DNA of 38,669 nucleotides from DASPWW01 sp963756745 (GTDB lineage: Bacteria; Actinomycetota; Thermoleophilia; Solirubrobacterales; 70-9), in NCBI GenBank assembly GCA_963756745.1, contig CAVWOU010000002.1, positions 1-38,669 on the forward strand, given 5' to 3'. This document shows, in pieces, positions 15,511-24,356 of this stretch (its first letter is position 1; the number at the start of each line of letters is the position of its first letter). A program made the position numbers and the translations under genes. A model generated the notes under the pieces. That model searched no databases and was not told the origin of the DNA. It was given only the letters and a program-made list of their open reading frames with translations.

Positions 15511-16965
15511 GTGGAGCGGCGAAGACCACTGCTCCTGCGTGAGGCACGGCCCTCGGCGGCGCTGGGGATGCTTGTCGCCGCGGGCGCCGTCGCCGCGATC
15601 ACCGTCCTGATCTATCCGCTCGGCGAGGTGATGCCCAAGGTCTCGGCCGGCGTCCTTTACCTGCTCGCCGTGCTAGCGATCTCGACCTACTGGGGACTCC
15701 GACTCGGCCTGCTCACCAGCGTGCTGAGCGCGGCCGCGTTCAACTTCTTCCACATCCCGCCCACGGGGCGTTTCACGATCGCGGAGCCGCAGAACTGGGT
15801 CGCGCTGGCGGTGTTCTTCACCGCGGCCGTGCTCGCGAGCTCGGTCGCGGAGCTTGCCCGCGCGAGGGCGGTCGAGGCGGAGGTCCGTCGCCGCGAGGCG
15901 GTGCTCGCGGCCGAGATGGCGACCCTGCTCCTCGCCGGCGGGCGGGTCTCCGACGCCCTCGACGAGACTGCCGATCGGCTGGCGCAGGCGCTCGGGCTGC
16001 GATCGGCCCGGATCGCGCTCGGCTCTTCGGCGAGCGGGCCGGGCGATCGGGCTATCCCGCTCCGCCGCGACCGCGGGCTGATCGGGACCTTGATCGTGCC
16101 CGCCGACTCCGACCCGGAGTCCCTCGAGCGCCTCGGCGAGCGAATCGTGCCGGCGCTCGAGACGCTGCTCGCCGCGGCGCTCGAGCGAGAGCGACTCCAG
16201 GCGGAGGCGGTCGAGGCGGGCGCGCTGCGGCGGAGCGACGAGATCAAGACGGCGCTTTTGCGCTCGGTCTCGCATGACCTGCGCACCCCGCTGACGGCGA
16301 TCGTCGCCTCCGGCGACGCGCTCGCGTCGGCCACGCTCACGGGCAAGGAGCGGACGGAGCTCGCGGACGCACTGACCGATGAGGCGTCGCGCCTCACCCG
16401 GCTGGTCGATCAGCTCCTCGATCTCTCCAAGCTGGAAGCCGGCGCCGCCGAGCCGCGGCGCGACTGGTGCTCGATCGAGGAGATCGCCCATGCCGCGGCC
16501 GAGCACGCCCCAGACGAGGCGGTGTTCAAGTTCTCGATCGACCGCGAGCTCCCGCTCCTCAACGCCGACGCGGCGCAGATCGAGCGCGCGCTCGCGAACG
16601 TGCTCGAGAACGCCGTGCGCCACTCGGGCGGCCAGCCGGTGTCGATTCGAGCCCGCGCTGTCGGCTCACGGGTGATCATCCGGATCGTCGACCTGGGCGG
16701 GGGGATTCCCGAGGCCGAGCTCGAGCGCGTGTTCGAGCCCTTCTATCGCGGCGATGGCCGGCGTGCGGTCGGTCAGCGCGGGTCCGGGCTCGGGCTGGCG
16801 ATCGCGAAAGGGTTCGTGGAGGCGAACGGCGGCCGGATCTGGGCGGAGTCCCTCCCTGGGCAGGGGACGGTGATCGTCCTCGAGCTACCGCTCGAGGACG
16901 AGAATCATTCCCGCGACGTGCTCCGCTCCGCGTCCGCCGTCGCGGGGTTTGGTAAGGCGCGATGA
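15511..16965 (+). CDS. Sensor histidine kinase equal to the C-terminal half of KdpD
   Basis: 484 residues from GTG 15511. Four membrane helices come first (about 18-37, 45-61, 64-80, 95-112), including FNFFHIPPTGRFTI, characteristic of the DUF4118 domain of KdpD. A GAF-like region (about 125-235), HisKA (LLRSVSHDLRTPLTAIV, His about 255) and an ATPase domain (ANVLENAVRHSGG, DLGGGIPEAE, GSGLGLAIAKG) follow. The KdpD nucleotide-binding domain and USP domain that normally precede the helices are missing. They are encoded separately at 24349-25560. KdpD senses K+/turgor and phosphorylates KdpE, whose gene begins 13 bp downstream. The TTG at 15361 would add an implausible N-terminus overlapping the leader ORF. 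Confidence 0.88.
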   Translation: MERRRPLLLREARPSAALGMLVAAGAVAAITVLIYPLGEVMPKVSAGVLYLLAVLAISTYWGLRLGLLTSVLSAAAFNFFHIPPTGRFTIAEPQNWVALAVFFTAAVLASSVAELARARAVEAEVRRREAVLAAEMATLLLAGGRVSDALDETADRLAQALGLRSARIALGSSASGPGDRAIPLRRDRGLIGTLIVPADSDPESLERLGERIVPALETLLAAALERERLQAEAVEAGALRRSDEIKTALLRSVSHDLRTPLTAIVASGDALASATLTGKERTELADALTDEASRLTRLVDQLLDLSKLEAGAAEPRRDWCSIEEIAHAAAEHAPDEAVFKFSIDRELPLLNADAAQIERALANVLENAVRHSGGQPVSIRARAVGSRVIIRIVDLGGGIPEAELERVFEPFYRGDGRRAVGQRGSGLGLAIAKGFVEANGGRIWAESLPGQGTVIVLELPLEDENHSRDVLRSASAVAGFGKAR

Positions 16966-16978
16966 AGGCGCCCACGCC

Positions 16979-17659
16979 GTGAGTAAGGGGCGGGTGCTCG
17001 TCTGCGACGACGAGCCGCAGATCGTCCGGGCGCTCAAGGTCGTGCTGCGAGAGGCGGGCTTCGAGGCGATCCCCGCGGAGACGGGTGAGGAGGCGCTCGA
17101 TCGCGCAGCGGTGCGCCCGCCCGACGCCGCGATCATCGACCTGATCCTGCCGGACATCGACGGGGTCGAGGTGTGCCGGCGGCTGCGCGAGTGGTCCTCG
17201 GTGCCGATCATCGTGCTGTCGGCGGTCGGCGAGGAGGACGAGAAGGTGAGGGCGCTCGAGGCGGGCGCCGACGACTACGTGACGAAGCCGTTCGGCCCCG
17301 CCGAGCTCATCGCCCGCCTCCAGGCAACGCTGCGTCGCTCGGGAACGGATCCGGACGAGCCCGCTGTCGCCCTCGACGGGCTCGAGGTCGACCTCGCGGC
17401 GCGAACGGTTCAGCGCGATGGGGAGGAGGTGCACTTGACGCCGATCGAGTTCGAGCTGTTGCGCGTTCTGCTGCGAAACCGTGGTCGCCTGCTCACCCAC
17501 CGGGCGCTCCTGAGCGAGGTTTGGGGGCCGGAGTACGCCGATGACACCCCGATCCTGCGCACCCACATCGCCAATCTGCGGCGCAAGATCGAGCCCGAGG
17601 ACGATCGCCAGGGCCTGATCCGCACCGATCCCGGGGTTGGTTACCGCTTCGCGGCCTAG
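16979..17659 (+). CDS. kdpE: KdpE-like response regulator
   Basis: 226 residues from GTG 16979, with GAAGG upstream. The receiver domain has CDDEPQIVRALKVVL, Asp in AIIDLILPDIDG and Lys in YVTKPFGPAEL. The winged helix contains EVHLTPIEFELLRVLL and THIANLRRKIEP, ending GVGYRFAA. Sequence and position after the KdpD-type kinase support KdpE. It would activate the potassium pump genes at 19.2 kb; direct repeats at 19082-19101 are a candidate binding site. The stop codon shares CTAG with the convergent hydrolase gene. Confidence 0.9.
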   Translation: MSKGRVLVCDDEPQIVRALKVVLREAGFEAIPAETGEEALDRAAVRPPDAAIIDLILPDIDGVEVCRRLREWSSVPIIVLSAVGEEDEKVRALEAGADDYVTKPFGPAELIARLQATLRRSGTDPDEPAVALDGLEVDLAARTVQRDGEEVHLTPIEFELLRVLLRNRGRLLTHRALLSEVWGPEYADDTPILRTHIANLRRKIEPEDDRQGLIRTDPGVGYRFAA

Positions 17660-19074
17660 CGCTGGCTTCGCAATTGCCGGCGCAGGAAGCTGCGAATCTC
17701 CCTCGCCGCCGACCCGTGGGAGTCATATAACGAGACGACGTGGCCGCCGTTGCGGGCCTCGAAGTACTCGGAGTTCGGGAACTGCTTCGCCACCTGCTTG
17801 CCCTCGACTGGCGTGGTGATGTCGTCGAGCTCCCCCGCGACGATCAAGGTCGGCACGTCGGGGGCCTTCGCGTCCTCGGGCTTCGGCGACTCGTAGAGCT
17901 CGGTTGGCTCGGGCCACGTCAGGCACTCGAGGTAGCCGATCTCCGAGGAGAGAGCCATCTCCCGCGGTGTGAACGGGGGGAACGCCTTCGGGTCGTAGTC
18001 GCGGATCGCCTCCTCGAGCTGATCCCGGCGCTGAACTTCATCCACCTCCTTGTCCCAGATCATCGGGTAGTCGTTGCAGCCCACCACCAGCTCTCCAGCC
18101 CGGCGGTAGAACCGGGGATGGTGGTACGCGGGCTTGCCCTCCTCGGTGAGCTTGCGCCACGGCGCCGGGTTGCCGGCGAGCAGAGACCGCCCCGCGCTGT
18201 CGATCTTGAGGTAGTAGTCCGTGGCGAAGGTCCCCTCGCCGGCCTCGGCGATCGTGTCGATCAGCGCGCCGACATCGCGTCCGGTCTCGCGCAGGTGCGC
18301 GACGACCCTGCCGAGCCGCCTCCGCGCGTTCCCGGAGCACTCTTTGCTGCGCTCGCACGCAATCGAGATCGAGCGCACGCCGTTGCGGGGGAGATCCGGG
18401 TACCACGGGTCCTCGCCCTCCAGCAGGTAGGTGGAGTCGAGCACCAGCGCGTTCAGCGTGCCCCCGTGGCGGTAAGCGTAGGACTGCGCCAGGAAGCTTC
18501 CATAGGAGTCCCCGTACAGCGTGATCTCGTCGAGCCCCAGGGCCTTGCGCACGTCGTCGATATCGTCAGCCATGGTCTCGGTGCGGAACGAGCCGGCGCG
18601 CTCACCGAGCCGGCGCCCGCATTCGGCCAGCGTAAGCAGCTCCGGGCCCCTCCCATGCTGTAGGTCGGGGCAGTCGAGTGGCTCGGATCGTCCCGCACCC
18701 CGCTGGTCCACGAGCACGAGCTCGCGGTGCCGCAACAGGTCTCCGAAAAGCTTCACGTACGCGGTCGCGGTCCCGGTGCTCGAGTACCCGGGGCCACCCT
18801 CGGCCGCGAAGATCGCTCCGCGCGAGGGCTCGTCGCGCTCATCGCGCGGCCGGATCGCGAAGCCGATCTTCGCCTCCCCGAGTGACTCGTCCTCGCGCTC
18901 GAAGGGAACCTGGATCGACCCGCAGCGAAAGCCCGCTGGCTTCGGCAGAGTCCCGCACGCGCGGAGCTCACTCGCCGAGATGGACGGCACCTCGTAGTCC
19001 GCGTCGCCGCACCCCACACCCAGCGCCGCAAGAAGCGCAAGTCCCGCGAGTGCCGATTGTGCCCCGAAACGCAT
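17656..19074 (-). CDS. Lipoprotein alpha/beta hydrolase (S33 family, proline iminopeptidase/tripeptidyl-peptidase-like)
   Basis: 472 residues from ATG 19074. It has a lipoprotein signal (LAGLALLAALGVGCGD). The alpha/beta-hydrolase core has the oxyanion region AAEGGPGYSS, VLVDQRGAGRSEPL and the nucleophile elbow YGDSYGSF (G-x-S-x-G). The acid is likely in VAGELDDITTP and the catalytic His in ARNGGHVVSL near the end. This layout matches secreted S33 peptidases and hydrolases of actinobacteria (TAP-like C-terminal region). It is antisense to the kdp genes and splits the regulator pair from the pump genes. No link to potassium transport is known. Confidence 0.88.
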   Translation of the reverse strand: MRFGAQSALAGLALLAALGVGCGDADYEVPSISASELRACGTLPKPAGFRCGSIQVPFEREDESLGEAKIGFAIRPRDERDEPSRGAIFAAEGGPGYSSTGTATAYVKLFGDLLRHRELVLVDQRGAGRSEPLDCPDLQHGRGPELLTLAECGRRLGERAGSFRTETMADDIDDVRKALGLDEITLYGDSYGSFLAQSYAYRHGGTLNALVLDSTYLLEGEDPWYPDLPRNGVRSISIACERSKECSGNARRRLGRVVAHLRETGRDVGALIDTIAEAGEGTFATDYYLKIDSAGRSLLAGNPAPWRKLTEEGKPAYHHPRFYRRAGELVVGCNDYPMIWDKEVDEVQRRDQLEEAIRDYDPKAFPPFTPREMALSSEIGYLECLTWPEPTELYESPKPEDAKAPDVPTLIVAGELDDITTPVEGKQVAKQFPNSEYFEARNGGHVVSLYDSHGSAAREIRSFLRRQLRSQR

Positions 19075-19081
19075 CCGCCCG

Positions 19082-19101
19082 ATCTTGACGAAATCTTGAC
19101 G
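19082..19101 (+). promoter_or_regulatory. ATCTTGACG direct repeat, candidate KdpE site
   Basis: ATCTTGACG at 19082-19090 and 19093-19101, an 11-bp period. A partial third copy (CTTGACGG) is at 19127-19134. It lies 56 bp before the first kdp micropeptide and beside the hydrolase start. Spacing fits an OmpR-family regulator, but the TTGACG cores could also be -35 elements. Confidence 0.4.
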
Positions 19102-19156
19102 GCGCCCGCCCGAATCCCGATGCGAGCTTGACGGGCAATCGCGCATATTGTCGGGG

Positions 19157-19240
19157 ATGGAGGACCTCCTTGCAGTAGCAATCGCGCTCGTCGTGTTCGC
19201 CGTCATGTACGTGCTGATCGACGGGCTCGACCGGATATGA
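19157..19240 (+). CDS. Transmembrane micropeptide preceding kdpF
   Basis: 27 residues, MEDLLAVAIALVVFAVMYVL then IDGLDRI. It is a single membrane helix with a charged tail, starting at ATG 19157 after TCGGGG. Its stop overlaps the kdpF start in ATGA. Its length and layout resemble KdpF, the small stabilising subunit of KdpFABC, so it may be a second KdpF-like subunit. Confidence 0.6.
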   Translation: MEDLLAVAIALVVFAVMYVLIDGLDRI

Positions 19241-19326
19241 GCCTCACCGAGCTCGTAATGCTCGCGGTCTCGGTCGCGCTGTTCGTCTACCTCACGTACG
19301 TGGTGTTGCGGGGAGAGCGGTTGTAG
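19237..19326 (+). CDS. kdpF: KdpF-like small subunit
   Basis: 29 residues, MSLTELVMLAVSVALFVYLT then YVVLRGERL. One membrane helix ends in LRGERL, close to the LRPERF-type end of KdpF. The stop is immediately followed by the kdpA start (TAG-ATG). KdpF stabilises the K+-transporting complex in the membrane. Confidence 0.75.
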   Translation: MSLTELVMLAVSVALFVYLTYVVLRGERL

Positions 19327-21084
19327 ATGACCGTTCAGGGCTGGCTCCAGATCGCGTTCTACTTCGCGGTCCTGATCGCGTTGACGCCTCCGCTGGGGGC
19401 GTACATGGCTCGCGTGTACCAGGGCCAGCGCGTCTTCCTCACGCCCGTCGTCGCGCCTTTCGAGCGGCTGATCTACCGCCTCATCGGCCCCGGCGCCCGT
19501 AGCGAGCAGGACTGGAAGGCCTACGGGCGGACGGTGATCGTCTTCAGCCTCGTGTTCTGGCTCGTGCTCTACCTCGTCCTGCGCACGCAGGGGATCCAGC
19601 CGTTCAACCCCGAGGACTTCAACTCGGCGCCCTGGGACGTGACCTTCAACACCACGTCGTCGTTCATCAGCAACACGAACTGGCAGTACTACGGCGGCGA
19701 GACGACCCTCTCCTATTTCTCGCAGATGGTCGGGCTCACGGTCCAGAACTTCATCTCCGCGGCGGTCGGGATGGCGGTGCTCGCGGCGGTGATCCGCGGG
19801 ATCGCCAGCAGGGGGTCGACCTCGCTCGGCAACTTCTGGCAGGACCTCACCCGGACGCTGCTCTACATCCTGTTGCCGCTCTCGTTCGTCGGCGCGCTGA
19901 TCCTCGCCTCGCAGGGTGTCATCCAGACGCTGGGCGGATACGCGGACGTCGACACCCTCACGGGTGGAGCCCAGACGCTGGCGCAGGGCCCGGCCGCCTC
20001 GCAGATCGCGATCAAGCAGCTCGGCACCAACGGCGGCGGGTTCTTCAACGTCAACTCGGCGATGCCGTTCGAGAACCCGACCGCGTTCTCGAGCTTCGTC
20101 GAGATGCTGTTCATCCTCCTGATCCCCGCGGCGCTGACCGCGACCTTCGGGCGCATGGTCGGCAGCCGGCGGCAGGGATGGGCGCTGTTCGCGGCGATGG
20201 CGGTCTTGCTGGCCGGCGGGATCGCCGTCGGCTACGCGGCGGAGCAGAACGGCTCGCCGGCACAGAAGGAGGCCGGGCTCGAGCTCGCCTCGGACGACGG
20301 GACAACGGGGGGCAATCTCGAGGGCAAGGAACAGCGCAACGGGATCGTCGCGAGCACCGAGTGGGCGGCGGCGACCACCGGCGCGTCGAACGGCTCCGTG
20401 AACTCGTCCCACGACTCCTACACCGGGGCCGGCGGCGCCGTCCCGCTGGCGAACATGATGACCGGGGAGGTGATCTTCGGCGGGGTCGGCTCGGGCCTGT
20501 ACGGGATGCTTCTGTTCGTCCTGCTGGCGGTGTTCATCGCCGGCCTGATGGTGGGTCGGACGCCCGAGTACCTCGGCAAGAAGATCGAGGCGCGCGAGGT
20601 CAAGCTCGCCCTGATCGGGACCCTCGTCACCGAGTTCCTCGTCTTGTTCTTCGTGGCGCTCGCGGTCGCGACGCCGTACGGCGAGCCGTCCGTCTTCAAC
20701 CCGAACCCGCAGGGATTCTCGGAGACGCTGTACGCCTACACGTCGCAGTCCAACAACAACGGCTCGGCGTTCGCGGGATACACGGGCTTCATCCAGCCCA
20801 ACGCCCCGGGCAACGCGGGCTCCTACGGGATCACCTTCGCCGACCTGATGGGCGGGCTCGCGATGCTCGCGGGACGATTCGTTCCGCTGATCGCGGCGCT
20901 CGCCGTCGGCGGCTCGCTCGCCGTCAAGCGGATCTCCCCGGTCGGGCCCGGCACGTTCCGCACCGACACCCCGACGTTCGTCGTTCTGCTGATCGGCGTC
21001 GTGATCATCCTCGCGGCGCTGACGTTCTTCCCCGCCCTGTTGCTCGGACCGATCGTCCAGAGCCTGACGCCGGAGTTGTTCTGA
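19327..21084 (+). CDS. kdpA: Potassium-transporting ATPase, K+-binding channel-like subunit KdpA
   Basis: 585 residues, slightly longer than E. coli KdpA. Family signatures are NTTSSFISNTNWQYYGGE, LSYFSQMVGLTVQNF, KQLGTNGGGFFNVNSA with FENPT, and GAVPLANMMTGEVIFGGVG. These are the selectivity-filter and pore loops of this SKT-superfamily subunit. About ten membrane helices are expected. A hydrophilic segment (about 315-375) is typical of the extracytoplasmic loop. The gene is coupled to kdpC by a TGATG overlap. Confidence 0.97.
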   Translation: MTVQGWLQIAFYFAVLIALTPPLGAYMARVYQGQRVFLTPVVAPFERLIYRLIGPGARSEQDWKAYGRTVIVFSLVFWLVLYLVLRTQGIQPFNPEDFNSAPWDVTFNTTSSFISNTNWQYYGGETTLSYFSQMVGLTVQNFISAAVGMAVLAAVIRGIASRGSTSLGNFWQDLTRTLLYILLPLSFVGALILASQGVIQTLGGYADVDTLTGGAQTLAQGPAASQIAIKQLGTNGGGFFNVNSAMPFENPTAFSSFVEMLFILLIPAALTATFGRMVGSRRQGWALFAAMAVLLAGGIAVGYAAEQNGSPAQKEAGLELASDDGTTGGNLEGKEQRNGIVASTEWAAATTGASNGSVNSSHDSYTGAGGAVPLANMMTGEVIFGGVGSGLYGMLLFVLLAVFIAGLMVGRTPEYLGKKIEAREVKLALIGTLVTEFLVLFFVALAVATPYGEPSVFNPNPQGFSETLYAYTSQSNNNGSAFAGYTGFIQPNAPGNAGSYGITFADLMGGLAMLAGRFVPLIAALAVGGSLAVKRISPVGPGTFRTDTPTFVVLLIGVVIILAALTFFPALLLGPIVQSLTPELF

Positions 21085-21728
21085 TGCGCAGGAACCTGAT
21101 CGCCTCGGTCGTCGCGGCGGTGCTGTTCACCGTCATGTTCGGCCTCGCCTACCCGTTGATCACGACCGGTGTCGCCCAGGTGCTGTTCCCCGGCAAGTCC
21201 GACGGTAGCCGGATCGAGCGCGACGGACAGACGGTCGGGTCGAGCCTGATCGCGCAGGGCTACACGAAGACCGTCCGGGCCGACGACGGGAAGGGCAAGC
21301 CGATCAAGCGCGTGGTGCGCGACCCGCGCTACTTCCAGCCACGCCCATCGCAGACCGGCTACAGCGGCGACGTCACGTTCTTCAACAACCTCGGGCCGAA
21401 CAACCGCGAGCTGAAGAACCTCTTCGTCAAGTGGATCGGACGCTACGTCGCCCTCGAGGGCGAGTACGTGCCCGGTGGGTTGTCCGCCGAGGACGTCCCC
21501 GTGGACGCGGTCACGACCTCCGCCTCGGGCGTCGACCCCCACATCTCGGAGGCGAACGCCCGCCTTCAGGCCAACCGGATCGCCGAGGTCCGCGGGATCC
21601 CGCTCGATCGGGTCAACGAGCTGATCGACGAGAACACCGACGGGCGGGCGCTGGGATTCCTGGGCGAGCCCGGCGTAAACGTGCTGGAACTGAACCTGGC
21701 GCTCGACGACGAGGAGGCAGCGGCATGA
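21084..21728 (+). CDS. kdpC: Potassium-transporting ATPase subunit KdpC
   Basis: 214 residues with one N-terminal membrane helix (LIASVVAAVLFTVMFGLAYP). KdpC signatures are GSSLIAQGYT, DPRYFQPRPS, TTSASGVDPHISEANA and LQANRIAEVRG. KdpC associates with KdpA/B and promotes K+ transport. Here it lies between kdpA and kdpB, with start/stop overlaps on both sides (TGATG and ATGA). Most genomes have kdpC after kdpB. Confidence 0.96.
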   Translation: MRRNLIASVVAAVLFTVMFGLAYPLITTGVAQVLFPGKSDGSRIERDGQTVGSSLIAQGYTKTVRADDGKGKPIKRVVRDPRYFQPRPSQTGYSGDVTFFNNLGPNNRELKNLFVKWIGRYVALEGEYVPGGLSAEDVPVDAVTTSASGVDPHISEANARLQANRIAEVRGIPLDRVNELIDENTDGRALGFLGEPGVNVLELNLALDDEEAAA

Positions 21729-23809
21729 TCGAGCGTGCCGGAGCCTCCAGCTTCGACGCCGCGATGCTTCGCACCGCCCTGATCGCGAGCCTCGCGAAGC
21801 TCGATCCACGTGTCCAGGTGCGCAACCCGGTCATGTTCGTGGTCGAGGTCGGGGCCCTGATAACGACCGTGGGGTGGCTGATCCAGGCGTTCGGTGGCGA
21901 GCCGCTGGGCGGCGGTGACGAGCCCGCGTGGTTCACGTTTACGGTCGCGATCTGGCTGTGGCTCACCGTCGTGTTCGCGAACTTCGCCGAGGCGCTCGCA
22001 GAGGGACGCGGGAAGGCGCAGGCCGATGCGCTGCGCGCCACGCGCACCGAGACCGTCGCCCAGCTCCAGGACGGCCGCGAGGTGCCGGCGCCGGAGCTGC
22101 GGCCCGGCGATGTCGTCGTGGTCGAGGCGGGCGAGGTGATCCCCGGCGACGGCACGGTGATCGAGGGCATCGCGTCGGTCGACGAGTCGGCGATCACAGG
22201 CGAGTCCGCGCCCGTGATCCGCGAGGCCGGCGGTGATCGCAGCGCGGTCACGGGCTCGACGCGCGTCCTCTCCGATCGCATCGTGGTCGAGATCACCCAG
22301 GAGCCCGGCAAGAGCTTCCTCGATCGCATGATTGCGCTCGTCGAGGGCGCCGAGCGGCGCAAGACGCCGAACGAGATCGCGCTCAACATCCTGCTCGCCG
22401 GCCTCACGCTGATCTTCCTCGTCGTCGTGGTCACGCTGCGCCCGTTCGCCGAGTTCGCCAATACCGATGCATCCGTCGCGACGCTGATCGCGCTGCTGAT
22501 CGCGCTGATCCCGACAACCATCGGAGCGCTCCTGTCGGCGATCGGGATCGCGGGGATGGATCGGCTCGTGCGCCGCAACGTCCTCGCGCTCTCCGGGCGA
22601 GCGGTCGAGGCCTCGGGCGACGTGGACGTGCTGCTGCTCGACAAGACCGGGACGATCACGCTCGGCAACCGCGAGGCGACCGAGTTCGTCCCGATGCCCG
22701 GCGTCACCGACGCGCAGCTCGCGGAGGCCGCGCAGGTCGCGTCGCTTGCCGACGAGACGCCCGAGGGCCGCTCGATCGTCGTGCTCGCGAAGCACTTCGG
22801 GATCCGCGAGCACGAGTTCGCGACCGGGGAGGCGCAGTTCGTCCCGTTCAGCGCCGAGACCCGGATGAGCGGGATCGACCTGAACGGCCGCCGCCTGCGC
22901 AAGGGCGCCGGCGACGCGATCACGGACTGGGTCGAGGCCGAGGGCGGCCGAGCTCCAGCCGAGCTCCAGGGCGAGCTCGACCGGATCGGGCGCGACGGCG
23001 GTACCCCGCTCGCGGTCGCCCAGGACAGCCAGGTGCTCGGGGTGATCTACCTCAAGGACGTCGTCAAGGAGGGGATGCGGATGCGCTTCGACCATCTCCG
23101 CGCGATGGGAATCCGCACCGTGATGGTCACGGGGGACAACCGGCTGACGGCCGCCAAGATCGCGGACGAGTCTGGGGTCGACGACTTCCTCGCCGAGGCG
23201 ACGCCGGAGCGAAAGCTTGCGCTGATCAAGGAGCAGCAGACCGACGGGCGCCTGATCGCGATGACCGGCGACGGGACCAACGACGCTCCGGCCCTCGCGC
23301 AGGCCGACGTCGGCGTGACGATGAACACCGGAACCCAGGCCGCTCGCGAGGCGGGGAACATGGTCGACCTCGACTCGAACCCCACGAAGCTGATCGAGAT
23401 CGTCGAGGTCGGAAAGCAGCTCCTGATCACGCGCGGGGCGCTGACCACGTTCTCGATCGCCAACGACATCGCGAAGTACTTCGCGATCCTGCCCGCGATC
23501 TTCGCCGCGACCTACGCCGCGGTCACCGCCGGCAGCTCCAGCAACGCGTTCGTTGACGGCCCGCTCGACAAGCTCAACATCATGAATCTCGGCACGCCGG
23601 AGTCCGCGATCATCTCGGCGATCGTCTTCAACGCGCTGATCATCCCGCTGCTCGTCCCGCTGGCGCTGCGCGGGGTGCGCTACCGCCCGATCGGCGCGAC
23701 CGCGATCCTGCGCCGCAACCTTTTCATCTACGGCCTCGGCGGGATCATCGCGCCGTTCATCGGCATCAAGCTCATCGACCTCGTCGTCCACGGGTTGCTT
23801 GGGGCGTGA
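21725..23809 (+). CDS. kdpB: Potassium-transporting P-type ATPase subunit KdpB
   Basis: 694 residues. P-type ATPase motifs: the TGES loop in DESAITGESAPV, the phosphorylation site LLLDKTGTITLG, the nucleotide-binding RKGAGDAITDWV and the hinge MTGDGTNDAPALAQADVG. The N-terminus (RTALIASLAKLDPRVQVRNP) and the C-terminal helices (NIMNLGTPESAIISAIVFN) are KdpB-typical. It hydrolyses ATP to drive K+ uptake through KdpA. It is followed within 7 bp by a gene of unknown function. Confidence 0.97.
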   Translation: MIERAGASSFDAAMLRTALIASLAKLDPRVQVRNPVMFVVEVGALITTVGWLIQAFGGEPLGGGDEPAWFTFTVAIWLWLTVVFANFAEALAEGRGKAQADALRATRTETVAQLQDGREVPAPELRPGDVVVVEAGEVIPGDGTVIEGIASVDESAITGESAPVIREAGGDRSAVTGSTRVLSDRIVVEITQEPGKSFLDRMIALVEGAERRKTPNEIALNILLAGLTLIFLVVVVTLRPFAEFANTDASVATLIALLIALIPTTIGALLSAIGIAGMDRLVRRNVLALSGRAVEASGDVDVLLLDKTGTITLGNREATEFVPMPGVTDAQLAEAAQVASLADETPEGRSIVVLAKHFGIREHEFATGEAQFVPFSAETRMSGIDLNGRRLRKGAGDAITDWVEAEGGRAPAELQGELDRIGRDGGTPLAVAQDSQVLGVIYLKDVVKEGMRMRFDHLRAMGIRTVMVTGDNRLTAAKIADESGVDDFLAEATPERKLALIKEQQTDGRLIAMTGDGTNDAPALAQADVGVTMNTGTQAAREAGNMVDLDSNPTKLIEIVEVGKQLLITRGALTTFSIANDIAKYFAILPAIFAATYAAVTAGSSSNAFVDGPLDKLNIMNLGTPESAIISAIVFNALIIPLLVPLALRGVRYRPIGATAILRRNLFIYGLGGIIAPFIGIKLIDLVVHGLLGA

Positions 23810-23816
23810 GGGAATC

Positions 23817-24356
23817 GTGGAGCGGGCCCGCCACTTGCCGACGCTCCGATCGCCGCGGCCCGGGCGCGATGACCCTCGGGACGCGGTCGGCGAGATCGTC
23901 CTCCACCTCCGGGCATGGCTGTCGCGGTGGCGGCTGGACCGCGAGCTTGCCGCCGGGGGCGATCCCCACGAGCCCCTGTTGGGCGTGCGGGCGAGGAAGC
24001 TGACTCACCCCCGTAGGCGGGAGGCGATTGCCTCGCGGTTGGAGTGGGCCATCGCGGAAGCGGAGTCCCGCCCTGGGCGCAGCCTCAGCGCCGCGATCCC
24101 GGTGCGGCGGGAGGCCGTGCGCGAAGCTCGGCCGCTAATGCTCTCGCTGGCCCTGGAGCTGCGCGAGCCTGGGCCGCTCAGCCCCCAGGGGATCGCGCGT
24201 GCCGAGATGCTTGTGACTGATGGGGGGAGCTCGCTGTACTGGGACGGGAGATCGCTGTACCGGGACGACAGCCCCGGCGACCTCCCAACTGATCTGCGCT
24301 CGGCGATCGCCGCACTCCACATGGGACGGACGCTGGAGGACGACAGCCATGTCTGA
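23817..24356 (+). CDS. Protein of unknown function in the kdp operon
   Basis: 179 residues from GTG 23817, with TGAGGGA just upstream; TTG 23799 would overlap kdpB. The sequence is Arg/Glu/Leu-rich and mostly helical (RDAVGEIVLHLRAWLSRW, REAIASRLEWAIAEAE). A recognisable stretch is GPLSPQGIARAEMLVTDGG with SSLYWDGRSLY. There is no signal peptide, membrane helix or metal motif. I know of no function. It overlaps the start of the KdpD N-terminal gene by 8 bp, so it is in the same transcript and translationally coupled. Confidence 0.7.
   Translation: MERARHLPTLRSPRPGRDDPRDAVGEIVLHLRAWLSRWRLDRELAAGGDPHEPLLGVRARKLTHPRRREAIASRLEWAIAEAESRPGRSLSAAIPVRREAVREARPLMLSLALELREPGPLSPQGIARAEMLVTDGGSSLYWDGRSLYRDDSPGDLPTDLRSAIAALHMGRTLEDDSHV

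Noticed and set aside
17656..20412. 918-codon minus-strand frame as one protein
   Set aside because: Only the part from the ATG at 19074 matches an S33 lipoprotein with a proper signal peptide. The upstream extension is antisense to kdpA.
21566..23791. Long minus-strand frame opposite kdpB
   Set aside because: Asp/Arg/Glu-rich antisense shadow of a clearly identified P-type ATPase.
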